DNA from: Alcaligenaceae bacterium
GTDB lineage: Bacteria > Pseudomonadota > Gammaproteobacteria > Burkholderiales > Burkholderiaceae_B
Direction of reading: 5' to 3'
Assembly (NCBI GenBank): GCA_013416485.1
Contig: JACCEO010000004.1
Span: 186,001-250,000, forward strand
DNA length: 64,000 nt
Positions 53,949 through 61,971 of this stretch are shown here, piece by piece. The number at the start of each line of letters is the position of its first letter. Within the stretch, counting starts at the first letter, position 1. The translations under genes and the position numbers were made by a program. The notes under the pieces are model-generated. The model was not told the origin of the DNA and made no database searches. It saw only the letters and a list, made by a program, of their open reading frames with translations.

Positions 53949-55657
53949 TTAGTCCTCCTGGTGAGGTGTAGTACTAAGGGTACGTTCTGCCAACAGACTT
54001 TCCTGGATTTTATCAAAGCGTGACCACTGCCGTTGCCATGAGGACGCTTCAGTGACCCGACGTGCTTGCACGGCGGTTACCTTGTATTCAGGACAGTCGG
54101 TGGCCCAGTCAGCACCATCAGTGGTGACTACGTTGGCACCCGATTCCGGGAAATGAAAAGTGGTGTACAACACCCCTGGCTGGACGCGAGTAGTAAGGTC
54201 AGCATGTAGTACAGTTTCACCGGCTCGGCTTTGTACTGCGACCAGATCGCCTTGAGATATGCCACGGTCTTCAGCATCTTGGGGATGAATTTCCAACAGG
54301 TCTTGGCTATGCCACAGCACATTTGGGGTGCGTCGGGTTTGCGCGCCTACGTTGTATTGCGACAGTATGCGTCCTGTGGTTAACAGCAAGGGAAATTTGT
54401 GGGTGCTGCGTTCATCGGATGCCACATATTGGGTGATCATGAAGCGACCCTTGCCGCGCACGAACGTATCAATATGCATGGTGGGCGTACCTTCAGGAGC
54501 GTCGTCGTTGCAAGGCCACTGTATGCTGCCGTTCAGTTCTTCAATTCGTTGGAATGATACGCCAGAAAATGTTGGCGTTAGACGAGCAATTTCATCCATG
54601 ATTTCGCTAGGATGTTGGTAATTCATGGGGTAGCCCATCGCGGTGGATAACGCACAAGTGGCTTCCCAGTCGGCCAGACCGCCCAAAGGTTCCATTACCT
54701 TACGGACTCGGGAAATACGTCGTTCGGCGTTGGTGAAGGTGCCTTCTTTTTCAAGGAAGGAAGAACCGGGTAAAAATACATGGGCGTATTTGGCGGTTTC
54801 GTTCAGGAAGATGTCTTGAACAATAATGCACTCCATAGAGTCCAGGGCAGCTGCCACATGCTGGGTGTTGGGATCGGACTGAACGATATCCTCGCCTTGG
54901 CAATACAGCCCTTTGAATGAACCGCTAATGGCAGCATCAAACATATTGGGCAGGCGCAAGCCAGGTTCGGCTTGTAGAGTGACGCCCCAGTCGTCTTCGA
55001 ACTGCTGGCGTACTGCCTGGTCAGATACATGCCGATAACCGGGTAGTTCATGCGGGAATGAGCCCATGTCACAAGAGCCTTGCACGTTATTCTGTCCGCG
55101 TAAGGGGTTCACGCCGACTCCTTCGCGTCCCAAGTTGCCTGTGACCATAGCCAGATTGGCAATGGCCATGACAGTCGTGGAGCCCTGGCTGTGTTCGGTT
55201 ACGCCCAGGCCATAATAAATAGACCCGTTGCCTTGGGTGGCAAATAGGCGCGCCGCGCCGCGTATATCGCTGGCTGCTACGCCGGTGGTGGTGGCCATTG
55301 CCTCTGGTGAGTTATCCGGTCGCGCAACAAATTCGCGCCATTGCTTAAAACTTTCCAGGTCGCAGCGCTGTGCCACAAAGTCTTCATCAATCAGTCCTTC
55401 GGTCACAATGACGTGAGCCATTGCTGTCAGTAACGCGGTATTTGTGCCAGGCATAGACGGCATGAGCCAAAGGCATCCAGGTTATCGGATGCACACAGCT
55501 TGGGGATGTTAATACCCATTTCTGCGGCAGCTCGCATGACTGAAGTTCCTGCGGCAACGCTTACCAGATGGCCGTCTATGGTGAGCTCTACCATCTCTGT
55601 ATTTAGTGATGCAGGCGTACCAAGGTCACGCTCGCGTACTGCAACGGTTTCCAACAT
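53949..55657 (-). pseudogene. fdsA: Formate dehydrogenase alpha subunit, internal deletion plus frameshift
   Basis: Two pieces of one gene lie in different frames. The N-terminal piece starts at ATG 55657 (RBS GGAGA) and gives about 72 residues of the 2Fe-2S domain (VELTIDGHLVSVAAGTSVMRAAAEMG; Cys set in KLCASDNLDAFGSCRLCL). The C-terminal piece, open from 55463 to 53949 (504 residues), matches the second half of FdsA (AIANLAMVTGNLGREGVGVNPLRGQNNVQGS; molybdopterin dinucleotide-binding end). FdsA is normally about 950 residues, so roughly 380 are missing, including further Fe-S cysteines and the active-site Cys region. The junction is near 55460-55485. An assembly error is the main alternative to a natural deletion. 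Confidence 0.85.
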
Positions 55658-55668
55658 AGAGATCTCCG

Positions 55669-57204
55669 TCAACCAAAATCTTCGGGGAAGTGTTCTAACG
55701 CCGACAGCACGGGGAAGGGCGTCATACCGCCCAGCGCACATAGAGAGCCTGCCATCATGGTGTCGCATAAGTCATGAAGCAAGGCCATTTGTTTATCACG
55801 CTGGTCATTCGCTTGAATTTTGGCAATGATTTCTACGCCGCGTGTGGAACCTATTCTGCATGGTGTGCATTTGCCACACGATTCAATGGCACAGAATTCC
55901 ATCGCGTATTTAGCCATCTTAGACATGTCTACAGTATCGTCAAAAGCAACCAGGCCGCCGTGGCCTATCATGGCCGAGATGGTGCTATAGGCTTCGTAAT
56001 CCATGGGAGTATCCCACTGTGACTCTGGTAAGTAAGCTCCTAAGGGCCCACCCACTTGTACCGCCCGTAAGGGACGCCCGCTGGCGCTGCCAGCCCCGTA
56101 GTCATAGAGCAACTCGCGCAAGGTCACCCCAAAGGCCTTCTCGACCAAGCCACCTTGCTTGAGGTTGCCCGCCAGTTGGAAAGGTAGGGTGCCCATAGAG
56201 CGACCCGTGCCGTAATCGCTATAGTAAGCAGCACCTTTGGCCAGAATGATGGGGATGGTGGATAGCGAAATAACGTTGTTGATGACGGTGGGTTTGCCAA
56301 ACAAGCCACGAATAGCCGGTAGTGGTGGCTTAGCCCGAACCAGGCCACGCTTGCCTTCCAGACTGTCCAGCATAGAAGTTTCTTCGCCACAAATATAGGC
56401 GCCTGCACCTTTACGGACTTCAAGGTCAAAGTGGTGGGCACTGCCCTGTAGATGCTGGCCCAGCCAGCCTGTGGTCCTGGCCTCGGCAATGGCTGTTTCT
56501 AAAGTGCTGATGGCATAGGGATATTCCGAGCGTACGTAGATGTAGCCATAGCTAGCACCTACCGCCAGCCCGGCGATAGTCATGCCTTCAATTAAGGAGT
56601 AAGGATCTCCTTCCATAACCATACGGTCTGAAAATGTGCCGGAATCACCTTCGTCGGCATTACAGACTATGTATTTTTGATCTGCAGAGGTATTAAGTAC
56701 CGTGCGCCACTTTATGCCAGTGGGGAAGGCAGCGCCACCACGACCACGTAAGCCGGATGCCGTGACGGTATCGACGATGCTGGTCGGTGTCATGGTTAAT
56801 GCGTTTTTCAAGCCTTTAAAGCCATCCATTGCTAGGTAGTCGTCTAGATTGATAGGATCTATGATGCCTATACGTGCGAACGTCAGACGTTCTTGATGCT
56901 TTAGATAAGGTATCTCTTCGGTAAGCCCGTGGTGCAAGGAATGCGTGTTCCCATGCAACCAACCGGCATCAAATAGGCTGGGCACATCGTGGGCGGTCAC
57001 AGGGCCGTAAGCGACACGCCCTGATGGGGTGACTATTTCCACCAGGGTTTCCAGCCACAGTAGGCCGCGTGAACCGTTACGTACGATACGTACAGCGACG
57101 TCACGCAGGGCCGCTTCTTTGATGATGGCGGTAACGACATCGTTAGCCCCAATGGCGATAGCCGCCATGTCACGAGGAACATAAATAACTATGGGTGATG
57201 TCAT
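55669..57204 (-). CDS. fdsB: NAD-dependent formate dehydrogenase beta subunit
   Basis: The 511-residue NuoF-like subunit transfers electrons from FdsA to NAD+. It has an N-terminal thioredoxin-like region (about 1-80) and FMN-binding GLRGRGGAAFPTGIKW and CNADEGDSGTFSDR. The NADH-site GAGAYICGEETSMLDSLEG and the 4Fe-4S ligands ESCGKCTPCRIGSTRG plus LCALGG near the C terminus are also present. It overlaps the fdsG stop by four bases and looks complete. Confidence 0.93.
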   Translation of the reverse strand: MTSPIVIYVPRDMAAIAIGANDVVTAIIKEAALRDVAVRIVRNGSRGLLWLETLVEIVTPSGRVAYGPVTAHDVPSLFDAGWLHGNTHSLHHGLTEEIPYLKHQERLTFARIGIIDPINLDDYLAMDGFKGLKNALTMTPTSIVDTVTASGLRGRGGAAFPTGIKWRTVLNTSADQKYIVCNADEGDSGTFSDRMVMEGDPYSLIEGMTIAGLAVGASYGYIYVRSEYPYAISTLETAIAEARTTGWLGQHLQGSAHHFDLEVRKGAGAYICGEETSMLDSLEGKRGLVRAKPPLPAIRGLFGKPTVINNVISLSTIPIILAKGAAYYSDYGTGRSMGTLPFQLAGNLKQGGLVEKAFGVTLRELLYDYGAGSASGRPLRAVQVGGPLGAYLPESQWDTPMDYEAYSTISAMIGHGGLVAFDDTVDMSKMAKYAMEFCAIESCGKCTPCRIGSTRGVEIIAKIQANDQRDKQMALLHDLCDTMMAGSLCALGGMTPFPVLSALEHFPEDFG

Positions 57205-57704
57205 GCCTGGACCTTGGTGTGTTGTAGCAACTGATCCAAACGAGCTGGCGTCATGCGTGCGTGTGGTGTGCCATTAATCATGATGGCAGGTGACTGAGCA
57301 CACAGCCCCAGGCAATACACGGGTTCCAGGGTGATGGAACCGTTGGCATTGGTTTCATGAAAGCTGCAGTTCAATGAACGGCAGGCATGTTCAGCAAGTT
57401 CCGTGCCACCCATCGCTTGGCAGGATTCTGCCCGACATATTTCCAAGACCACAGGGGCAGTGGGTTGTTCGCGAAAATGGGGATAAAACTGAATGACACC
57501 GTGGATTTCAGCACGCGATAGTTGCAGTGCAGCGGCCAAGTCAGGCACGACTTGTTGCGGTATACAGCTTAGTGCATCTTGGATGGCGTGCAATATAGGC
57601 AATAAATTACCGGCTTGACCCTGGTAGCGTGCTAGTGCCTGTTTGAACGCTTGATCTATGGCTGCAGAGGGCAGTGTGTTAATAACAAGACCAGAGGTAG
57701 GCAT
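57201..57704 (-). CDS. fdsG: NAD-dependent formate dehydrogenase gamma subunit
   Basis: The 167-residue NuoE-like subunit has four cysteines typical of the 2Fe-2S thioredoxin fold (CRAESCQAMG and PVYCLGLCAQSPAIMINGTPHARMTP). First gene of the fds run; the promoter must lie in the 149-base gap shared with moaA, which holds repeated CCCTA/TAGGG elements. Confidence 0.93.
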   Translation of the reverse strand: MPTSGLVINTLPSAAIDQAFKQALARYQGQAGNLLPILHAIQDALSCIPQQVVPDLAAALQLSRAEIHGVIQFYPHFREQPTAPVVLEICRAESCQAMGGTELAEHACRSLNCSFHETNANGSITLEPVYCLGLCAQSPAIMINGTPHARMTPARLDQLLQHTKVQA

Positions 57705-57799
57705 ATAAACATTTCCTTTTTTCAGCAGCCTGACTGCCTATCGCATTTTGCAAGCAATTGTATGCAAAGTAGAAGTAAGGCTAAACTAACTTGATATCC

Positions 57800-57840
57800 C
57801 CCTAATCTACTAGGGTCTGTTGTTATTCACACCCTAGGGT
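57800..57840. promoter_or_regulatory. Inverted CCCTA/TAGGG repeats between fdsG and moaA
   Basis: The intergenic region contains CCCTA (57800-57804), TAGGGT (57811-57816) and the palindrome ACCCTAGGGT (57831-57840). TAGGGTcTG and CAcACCCTA also form an imperfect hairpin. The cluster sits 14 bases before the moaA ATG and would be upstream of fdsG on the other strand. I do not recognise a known operator; it could be a regulator site or a 5'UTR structure. Confidence 0.45.
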
Positions 57841-57853
57841 TTATCATAGACAC

Positions 57854-58936
57854 ATGAGCAAGGTTATTTTTCGCGTCGCAGCTGAATCCAGCGATCACAC
57901 GTTTATCCCTTCTGGTCAGCCTTTGGCTGATACCAGAGGTAGGCCATTGCGTGATATGCGAATTTCCGTCACTGATCGCTGCAATTTTCGCTGCACGTAT
58001 TGCATGCCGCGCGATATCTTCGGGTCCGATCATGCCTTTATGCCGCAAGGGCAACTGCTGGATTTTGCTGAAATCAAGCGTGTGGCCCGTTTAGGGGTGG
58101 CTCAGGGTGTAGAAAAAATTCGTTTAACTGGTGGTGAGCCCCTGCTGCGCAAGGACTTACACATACTTGTAGGCATGTTGGCCCAGTTGCGTACGCCTAG
58201 TGGTGCTCCTGTAGAACTGACGTTGACCACTAACGCCACCCTATTGGCTAAAAGAGCACAGGCTTTAAAAGATGCGGGGTTAAATAGGGTCACTGTTAGC
58301 CTGGATGCTCTGGATGAAACTACGTTTCAATCCATGAGCGATAGCAAGGTTCTAGTAAGCACTGTGCTAGATGGCATTAATGAAGCCGCCAAAGTGGGTT
58401 TAACACCAGTCAAAGTCAACATGGTGGTCCGCAAAGGCATTAACGATCACCAGATACTACCTATGGTGCGTCATTTTCGTGGTTCTGGTCAGGTGTTGCG
58501 CTTTATCGAGTTCATGGACGTTGGCGATACCAACGGCTGGGACCTATCCCAAGTCATGACTGGCCAGGAAATCATAGATCACATCGCACAAGAATTTCCC
58601 TTACAACCGCAGCAGTCCCATTATCGTGGGGAAGTCGCTGCACGTTGGCAGTTTGCGGATGGGCTGGGCGAAATAGGCATCATTACTAGCGTATCTCAGC
58701 CATTTTGTGGGGATTGCACCCGTTTGCGGCTTTCCCCTGAAGGTCAGTTATTCACCTGTCTGTTTGCTTCCAAAGGGCATGATTTGCGTGCCATATTGCG
58801 CGGTGGCGGCTCAGATAACGACATCGCTCAATTTATGGGTCAAGTCTGGACCAAGCGCGCGGATCACTATTCGGAAATACGAGGTAGCCAAACTCCTGGC
58901 ATCAAGAAAATCGAAATGAGCTATATCGGCGGCTAA
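57854..58936 (+). CDS. moaA: GTP 3',8-cyclase (molybdenum cofactor biosynthesis)
   Basis: The 360-residue radical-SAM enzyme begins molybdopterin synthesis from GTP. The SAM cluster motif CNFRCTYC (Cys43, Cys47, Cys50) is followed by LTGGEPLLRKDL. The second C-terminal cluster ligands lie in PFCGDCTRLRLSPEGQLFTCLFA, and the protein ends in the expected Gly-Gly (SYIGG). It is divergent from fdsG, which fits supply of Mo cofactor to formate dehydrogenase. Confidence 0.95.
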   Translation: MSKVIFRVAAESSDHTFIPSGQPLADTRGRPLRDMRISVTDRCNFRCTYCMPRDIFGSDHAFMPQGQLLDFAEIKRVARLGVAQGVEKIRLTGGEPLLRKDLHILVGMLAQLRTPSGAPVELTLTTNATLLAKRAQALKDAGLNRVTVSLDALDETTFQSMSDSKVLVSTVLDGINEAAKVGLTPVKVNMVVRKGINDHQILPMVRHFRGSGQVLRFIEFMDVGDTNGWDLSQVMTGQEIIDHIAQEFPLQPQQSHYRGEVAARWQFADGLGEIGIITSVSQPFCGDCTRLRLSPEGQLFTCLFASKGHDLRAILRGGGSDNDIAQFMGQVWTKRADHYSEIRGSQTPGIKKIEMSYIGG

Positions 58937-58970
58937 TGGTCTCTTGTTGCACTTTTCAGGTAGCGCCAAC

Positions 58971-59591
58971 ATGATTACACGGGATCACATTAGCGGTCTG
59001 ATATTGACAGGCGGGCAAGGCCGTCGCTTGCAGCCAAAAAGCGGACCTGCAGTGGAAAAGGGGCTAGTAGAAGTGGGGGGGCAACCCCTGGTTCTGCGTA
59101 TGCTTAACTATATGCAACCCCGTGTCACTGACGTCTGGATTAGTGCTAACAGCCAGCTGCAAACCTACGCTAACTATGCACCTGTCATTGTTGATGATCC
59201 TGCTTTGGGGGAGTATCAAGGGCCGTTAGCAGGCATAGCCAGCGTTTTGCCGTATGTGCGCACACCGTGGCTGTTTGTTATGCCTGTGGATATCCCCTAT
59301 CCACCGGCTAGCCTGCTTGCTGTTCTGTTACAGTACGCCAATAATGGTCTGGCAAAGATCTATTACGTGCATGCGCAACGAGAGCACCCGCTATGTATGC
59401 TTATGCACGTTGATCTTGGTTCAGGCTTGCGTGAGTATTTACGTAGCGGGTCACGCAAAGTGCAGGACTGGCAACGTCAAAATGCGGCGATGACCGTAGC
59501 TTTTCAAGGAGACCTAAATGAATTTCTCAACATCAACACTCCGGAGGATTTATGTCTGGCAACTCAACTAAGTCCTACCGATCCACTCTGA
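58971..59591 (+). CDS. mobA: Molybdenum cofactor guanylyltransferase-like protein
   Basis: The 206-residue protein has the nucleotidyltransferase start ISGLILTGGQGRRL, the GPLAGI motif, and the C-terminal NINTPEDL typical of MobA, which attaches GMP to molybdopterin. The usual RMGGxDKGL signature is changed to RLQPKSGPAVEKGL: about five residues are inserted and Asp is replaced by Glu. Another sugar-nucleotide-type substrate is therefore possible. ATG 58971 is preferred over an upstream frame start at 58944. The end overlaps fccA by 40 bases. Confidence 0.8.
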   Translation: MITRDHISGLILTGGQGRRLQPKSGPAVEKGLVEVGGQPLVLRMLNYMQPRVTDVWISANSQLQTYANYAPVIVDDPALGEYQGPLAGIASVLPYVRTPWLFVMPVDIPYPPASLLAVLLQYANNGLAKIYYVHAQREHPLCMLMHVDLGSGLREYLRSGSRKVQDWQRQNAAMTVAFQGDLNEFLNINTPEDLCLATQLSPTDPL

Positions 59592-59902
59592 AGTTGGCCC
59601 TTGCTAGTGTGATGCTAGCTGGCTTGACTGTCCCCGTCATGGTGAATGCCGAAACGATAGACTTCCAAGCTATGGGTTGGGCATCGTCTTGTGTGACCTG
59701 CCACGGTGCTGCTGAACCGATTGCTGAATCACCTATACGTAACCTGGCTAATGTGCCTGCCGATGAAATCGTTCAGAAAATGAAAGATTATGCTGCTGGC
59801 GATGTTCCTGGTTCATTGATGCAGCAAATTGCGCGTGGCTACGATGAGGCAACGGTGGTTCGTATCGCGAATTGGTATGCACAACAAAAGGGGCAGAAAT
59901 GA
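59552..59902 (+). CDS. fccA: Monohaem cytochrome c subunit of sulfide dehydrogenase
   Basis: The 116-residue precursor has a signal peptide (about 10-33, ending MVNAET) and one haem c site CVTCH (in WASSCVTCHGAAEP). The distal Met is probably in SLMQQIARGYDEA. It is the small cytochrome partner of the flavoprotein encoded next. The start inside mobA is secured by a strong Shine-Dalgarno CCGGAGGA at 59540-59547. Acts in the periplasm as electron acceptor during sulfide oxidation. Confidence 0.86.
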   Translation: MSGNSTKSYRSTLKLALASVMLAGLTVPVMVNAETIDFQAMGWASSCVTCHGAAEPIAESPIRNLANVPADEIVQKMKDYAAGDVPGSLMQQIARGYDEATVVRIANWYAQQKGQK

Positions 59903-61170
59903 ATCGACGTTTATTCTTAGGCTCCGTTGGGGCTATGGCTTTGGCGACTGCACCTGTCGTCAGCCGTGCGGCTGGTAAGGCAGCACCGCATGTGGTGGTC
60001 GTGGGTGGTGGCTATGGTGGTGCTACTGCTGCAAAATACTTGCGTTTGTTTAGTCAAGGCGCTATTGAAGTCACCCTGATAGAACCCAGTGCTAATTTTG
60101 TTTCTTGCCCTATGTCTAACCTAGTATTAGAAGGCCGATTCAATCTGGATGACATCACCATCAGTTACGATGAACTGCAACGTCGTCACGGTGTGCGAGT
60201 CGTACGTGATTACGCAACAGCAATAGACCCCAGCGCGCGTACCGTATCCCTTAAAGGTGGCGACAAACTGACTTGGGATCGCTTGGTGGTTTCGCCAGGT
60301 ATCGATTTCATGTGGGACAAAATCCCAGGCATGAATACCCCTGAGGCCCAGCAGAAAATTGTTAGCGCTTGGAAGGCGGGTCCCCAGACACAGATCTTGC
60401 GTGATCAACTGGTCGCTATGCCTGATGGTGGACGGTATGTTATTACTGTCCCCGAGGCTCCGTACCGTTGCCCGCCCGCTCCCTATGAGCGAGCCTGCTT
60501 GGTGGCGTCATACTTCAAAAAACACAAACCTAAATCCAAAGTCCATATTTTTGATGCTAACGCCGATGTCACCTCGAAAGGGGCATTGTTCAAAGCGGCC
60601 TGGAATGACCTTTACCCAGGAATGATCGAATACACACCTGCCTTCAAGGCTGTTGATGTGGATGCGGCCAATAACACGGTTATCTTTGAATTAGGCGAGG
60701 AAGAAAAAGCAGATGTTCTGAACTTCGTGCCTCCTATGCGAGCTGGCGACCTTGCGGTGAATTCCGGCATGGCAACAGCCAATGGTCGTTGGTGTGAAGT
60801 CGATTTTCTGACGTTCGAATCTATCGCTGTACCTAAGGTGCACGTGCTAGGTGATGCTATACAAATTGCTCCTGGCATGCCTAAGTCTGGGCATATGGCC
60901 AACCAGCATGGAAAAACATGTGCCGCTGCGATTGCCGCCTTGTTGCTAGATAGACAAGTCAACGACACGCCTATTTATTCCAACACGTGCTTTAGCCTTG
61001 TTTCCGACGTGCTTGGTATACATGTGGCCAGCGTACATCGCTACAGTGCGGACAAGAAAACCATGGTGACGGTTGATGGTTCTGGTGGTTTGTCTATCAA
61101 GCCAACAGAAGTCGAAGGCGCAGAAGCCTTGGGTTGGTCCAAAGCCATCTGGAATAATATGTTGGCATAG
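59899..61170 (+). CDS. fccB: Flavocytochrome c sulfide dehydrogenase, FAD subunit
   Basis: The 423-residue flavoprotein has a twin-arginine-type leader (NRRLFLGSVGAMALATAPVVSRA), FAD motif VVVVGGGYGGATAAKYL, and the redox cysteines in NFVSCPMSNLVLEG and CLVASY-type segments. A C-terminal FCSD domain (SNTCFSLVSDVLGIHVASVHRY) follows. FccAB oxidises sulfide to polysulfide or sulfur in the periplasm and passes electrons to cytochrome c. Its ATG overlaps the fccA stop (ATGA). Confidence 0.9.
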   Translation: MNRRLFLGSVGAMALATAPVVSRAAGKAAPHVVVVGGGYGGATAAKYLRLFSQGAIEVTLIEPSANFVSCPMSNLVLEGRFNLDDITISYDELQRRHGVRVVRDYATAIDPSARTVSLKGGDKLTWDRLVVSPGIDFMWDKIPGMNTPEAQQKIVSAWKAGPQTQILRDQLVAMPDGGRYVITVPEAPYRCPPAPYERACLVASYFKKHKPKSKVHIFDANADVTSKGALFKAAWNDLYPGMIEYTPAFKAVDVDAANNTVIFELGEEEKADVLNFVPPMRAGDLAVNSGMATANGRWCEVDFLTFESIAVPKVHVLGDAIQIAPGMPKSGHMANQHGKTCAAAIAALLLDRQVNDTPIYSNTCFSLVSDVLGIHVASVHRYSADKKTMVTVDGSGGLSIKPTEVEGAEALGWSKAIWNNMLA

Positions 61171-61198
61171 TAAGTGGCAATGGCCATCCATTTTGTTG

Positions 61199-61235
61199 AT
61201 AGTAAAAATCAATCGAGTTGATACTTATAATCAAT
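61199..61235. promoter_or_regulatory. OxyR-binding site upstream of ahpC
   Basis: Two 15-base elements, ATAGTAAAAATCAAT (61199-61213) and ATACTTATAATCAAT (61221-61235), are separated by exactly 7 bases. Each matches 8 of the 10 fixed positions of the OxyR consensus (ATAGNTNNNANCTAT twice with N7). The site abuts the -35 box of the predicted ahpC promoter, the usual activator position. Confidence 0.8.
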
Positions 61236-61264
61236 TTTACAAATGGGTGGCCTCAACCTATACT
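61236..61264 (+). promoter_or_regulatory. Predicted ahpC promoter
   Basis: -35 TTTACA (61236-61241) and -10 TATACT (61259-61264), each five of six consensus bases, are separated by 17 bases. Transcription would start near 61271, giving a 35-base leader with Shine-Dalgarno AGGAGG at 61297-61302. Confidence 0.72.
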
Positions 61265-61305
61265 GGTTACACAGTTAGATCACTAACACTTAACCAGGAG
61301 GTTCT

Positions 61306-61869
61306 ATGTCCCTTATCAACACTAAAATCAAACCTTTTAAAGCAACTGCTTACCACAACGGTAAATTCATTGACGTTACCGAAGCCACCTTGGCTGGTAA
61401 ATGGTCGGTGTTTGTTTTCTACCCCGCTGACTTCACTTTCGTGTGCCCAACAGAGCTAGAAGATTTGGCTGAAAACTACGCTGAATTCCAAAAAATGGGC
61501 GTAGAAATTTACAGCATTTCCACAGACACACACTTCTCGCACAAAGCATGGCACGACACATCCGAAGCTATCGGTAAAGTGAACTACCCAATGCTGGCTG
61601 ACCCCACACACGTGCTAGCCAACAACTTCGGCGTACTGATTGCTGAAGAAGGTATTTCTTTGCGTGGTACGTTCGTCATCAACCCTGAAGGCGAAATCAA
61701 GGTCATGGAAGTGCACGACAACGGTATCGGCCGCGACGCCAGCGAACTGCTGCGCAAAGTTAAAGCTGCACAGTACGTTGCTGCTCACCCCGGTGAAGTA
61801 TGTCCTGCAAAATGGGAAGAAGGCGCTAAAACCTTGACCCCATCGCTGGATCTGGTCGGCAAAATCTAA
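61306..61869 (+). CDS. ahpC: Alkyl hydroperoxide reductase subunit C (typical 2-Cys peroxiredoxin)
   Basis: The 187-residue peroxiredoxin has the peroxidatic cysteine motif [17 protein letters not shown] (Cys near 47) and the resolving Cys in [13 protein letters not shown]. It reduces peroxides and is recycled by AhpF, encoded 102 bases downstream. Control by OxyR is predicted from the site at 61199-61235. Codon use is strongly biased (many CGT/AAC/ATC-type optimal codons), consistent with high expression. Confidence 0.97.
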   Translation: MSLINTKIKPFKATAYHNGKFIDVTEATLAGKWSVFVFYPADFTFVCPTELEDLAENYAEFQKMGVEIYSISTDTHFSHKAWHDTSEAIGKVNYPMLADPTHVLANNFGVLIAEEGISLRGTFVINPEGEIKVMEVHDNGIGRDASELLRKVKAAQYVAAHPGEVCPAKWEEGAKTLTPSLDLVGKI

Positions 61870-61906
61870 ATTTATACCAGTGGTAAACAGCTTGTTTACA
61901 TAGTCT

Positions 61907-61937
61907 CCGTTTCTTGGGCTTATAGCCCAAGAAACGG
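61907..61937 (+). other. Strong intercistronic hairpin between ahpC and ahpF
   Basis: A perfect 14-bp stem CCGTTTCTTGGGCT (61907-61920) and AGCCCAAGAAACGG (61924-61937) closes a TAT loop. No T-run follows, so full termination is unlikely. A smaller repeat GTAAAC/GTTTAC lies just before it (61883-61899). Such elements often protect the upstream mRNA and lower expression of the downstream gene, matching the need for more AhpC than AhpF. That role is inference. Confidence 0.6.
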
Positions 61938-61971
61938 GTTCCCACGAATCAAACAAAAAGGTGAATACATT

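Noticed and set aside
55427-55768. A separate 113-residue gene starting at 55768.
   Set aside because: Residues before ATG 55657 overlap the end of fdsB and lack family similarity; the rest is the N-terminal fragment of fdsA.
57791-57804. TTGAT half-site upstream of fdsG as an FNR box.
   Set aside because: The second half reads CCCTA, not ATCAA, so only half of the motif is present.
61226-61231. TATAAT as the ahpC -10 box.
   Set aside because: It lies inside the OxyR element and has no matching -35; the TTTACA/TATACT pair downstream fits better.
61218-61234. TTGAT…ATCAA near ahpC as an FNR box.
   Set aside because: The halves are separated by 7 bases instead of 4, and the bases are better explained as part of the OxyR site.
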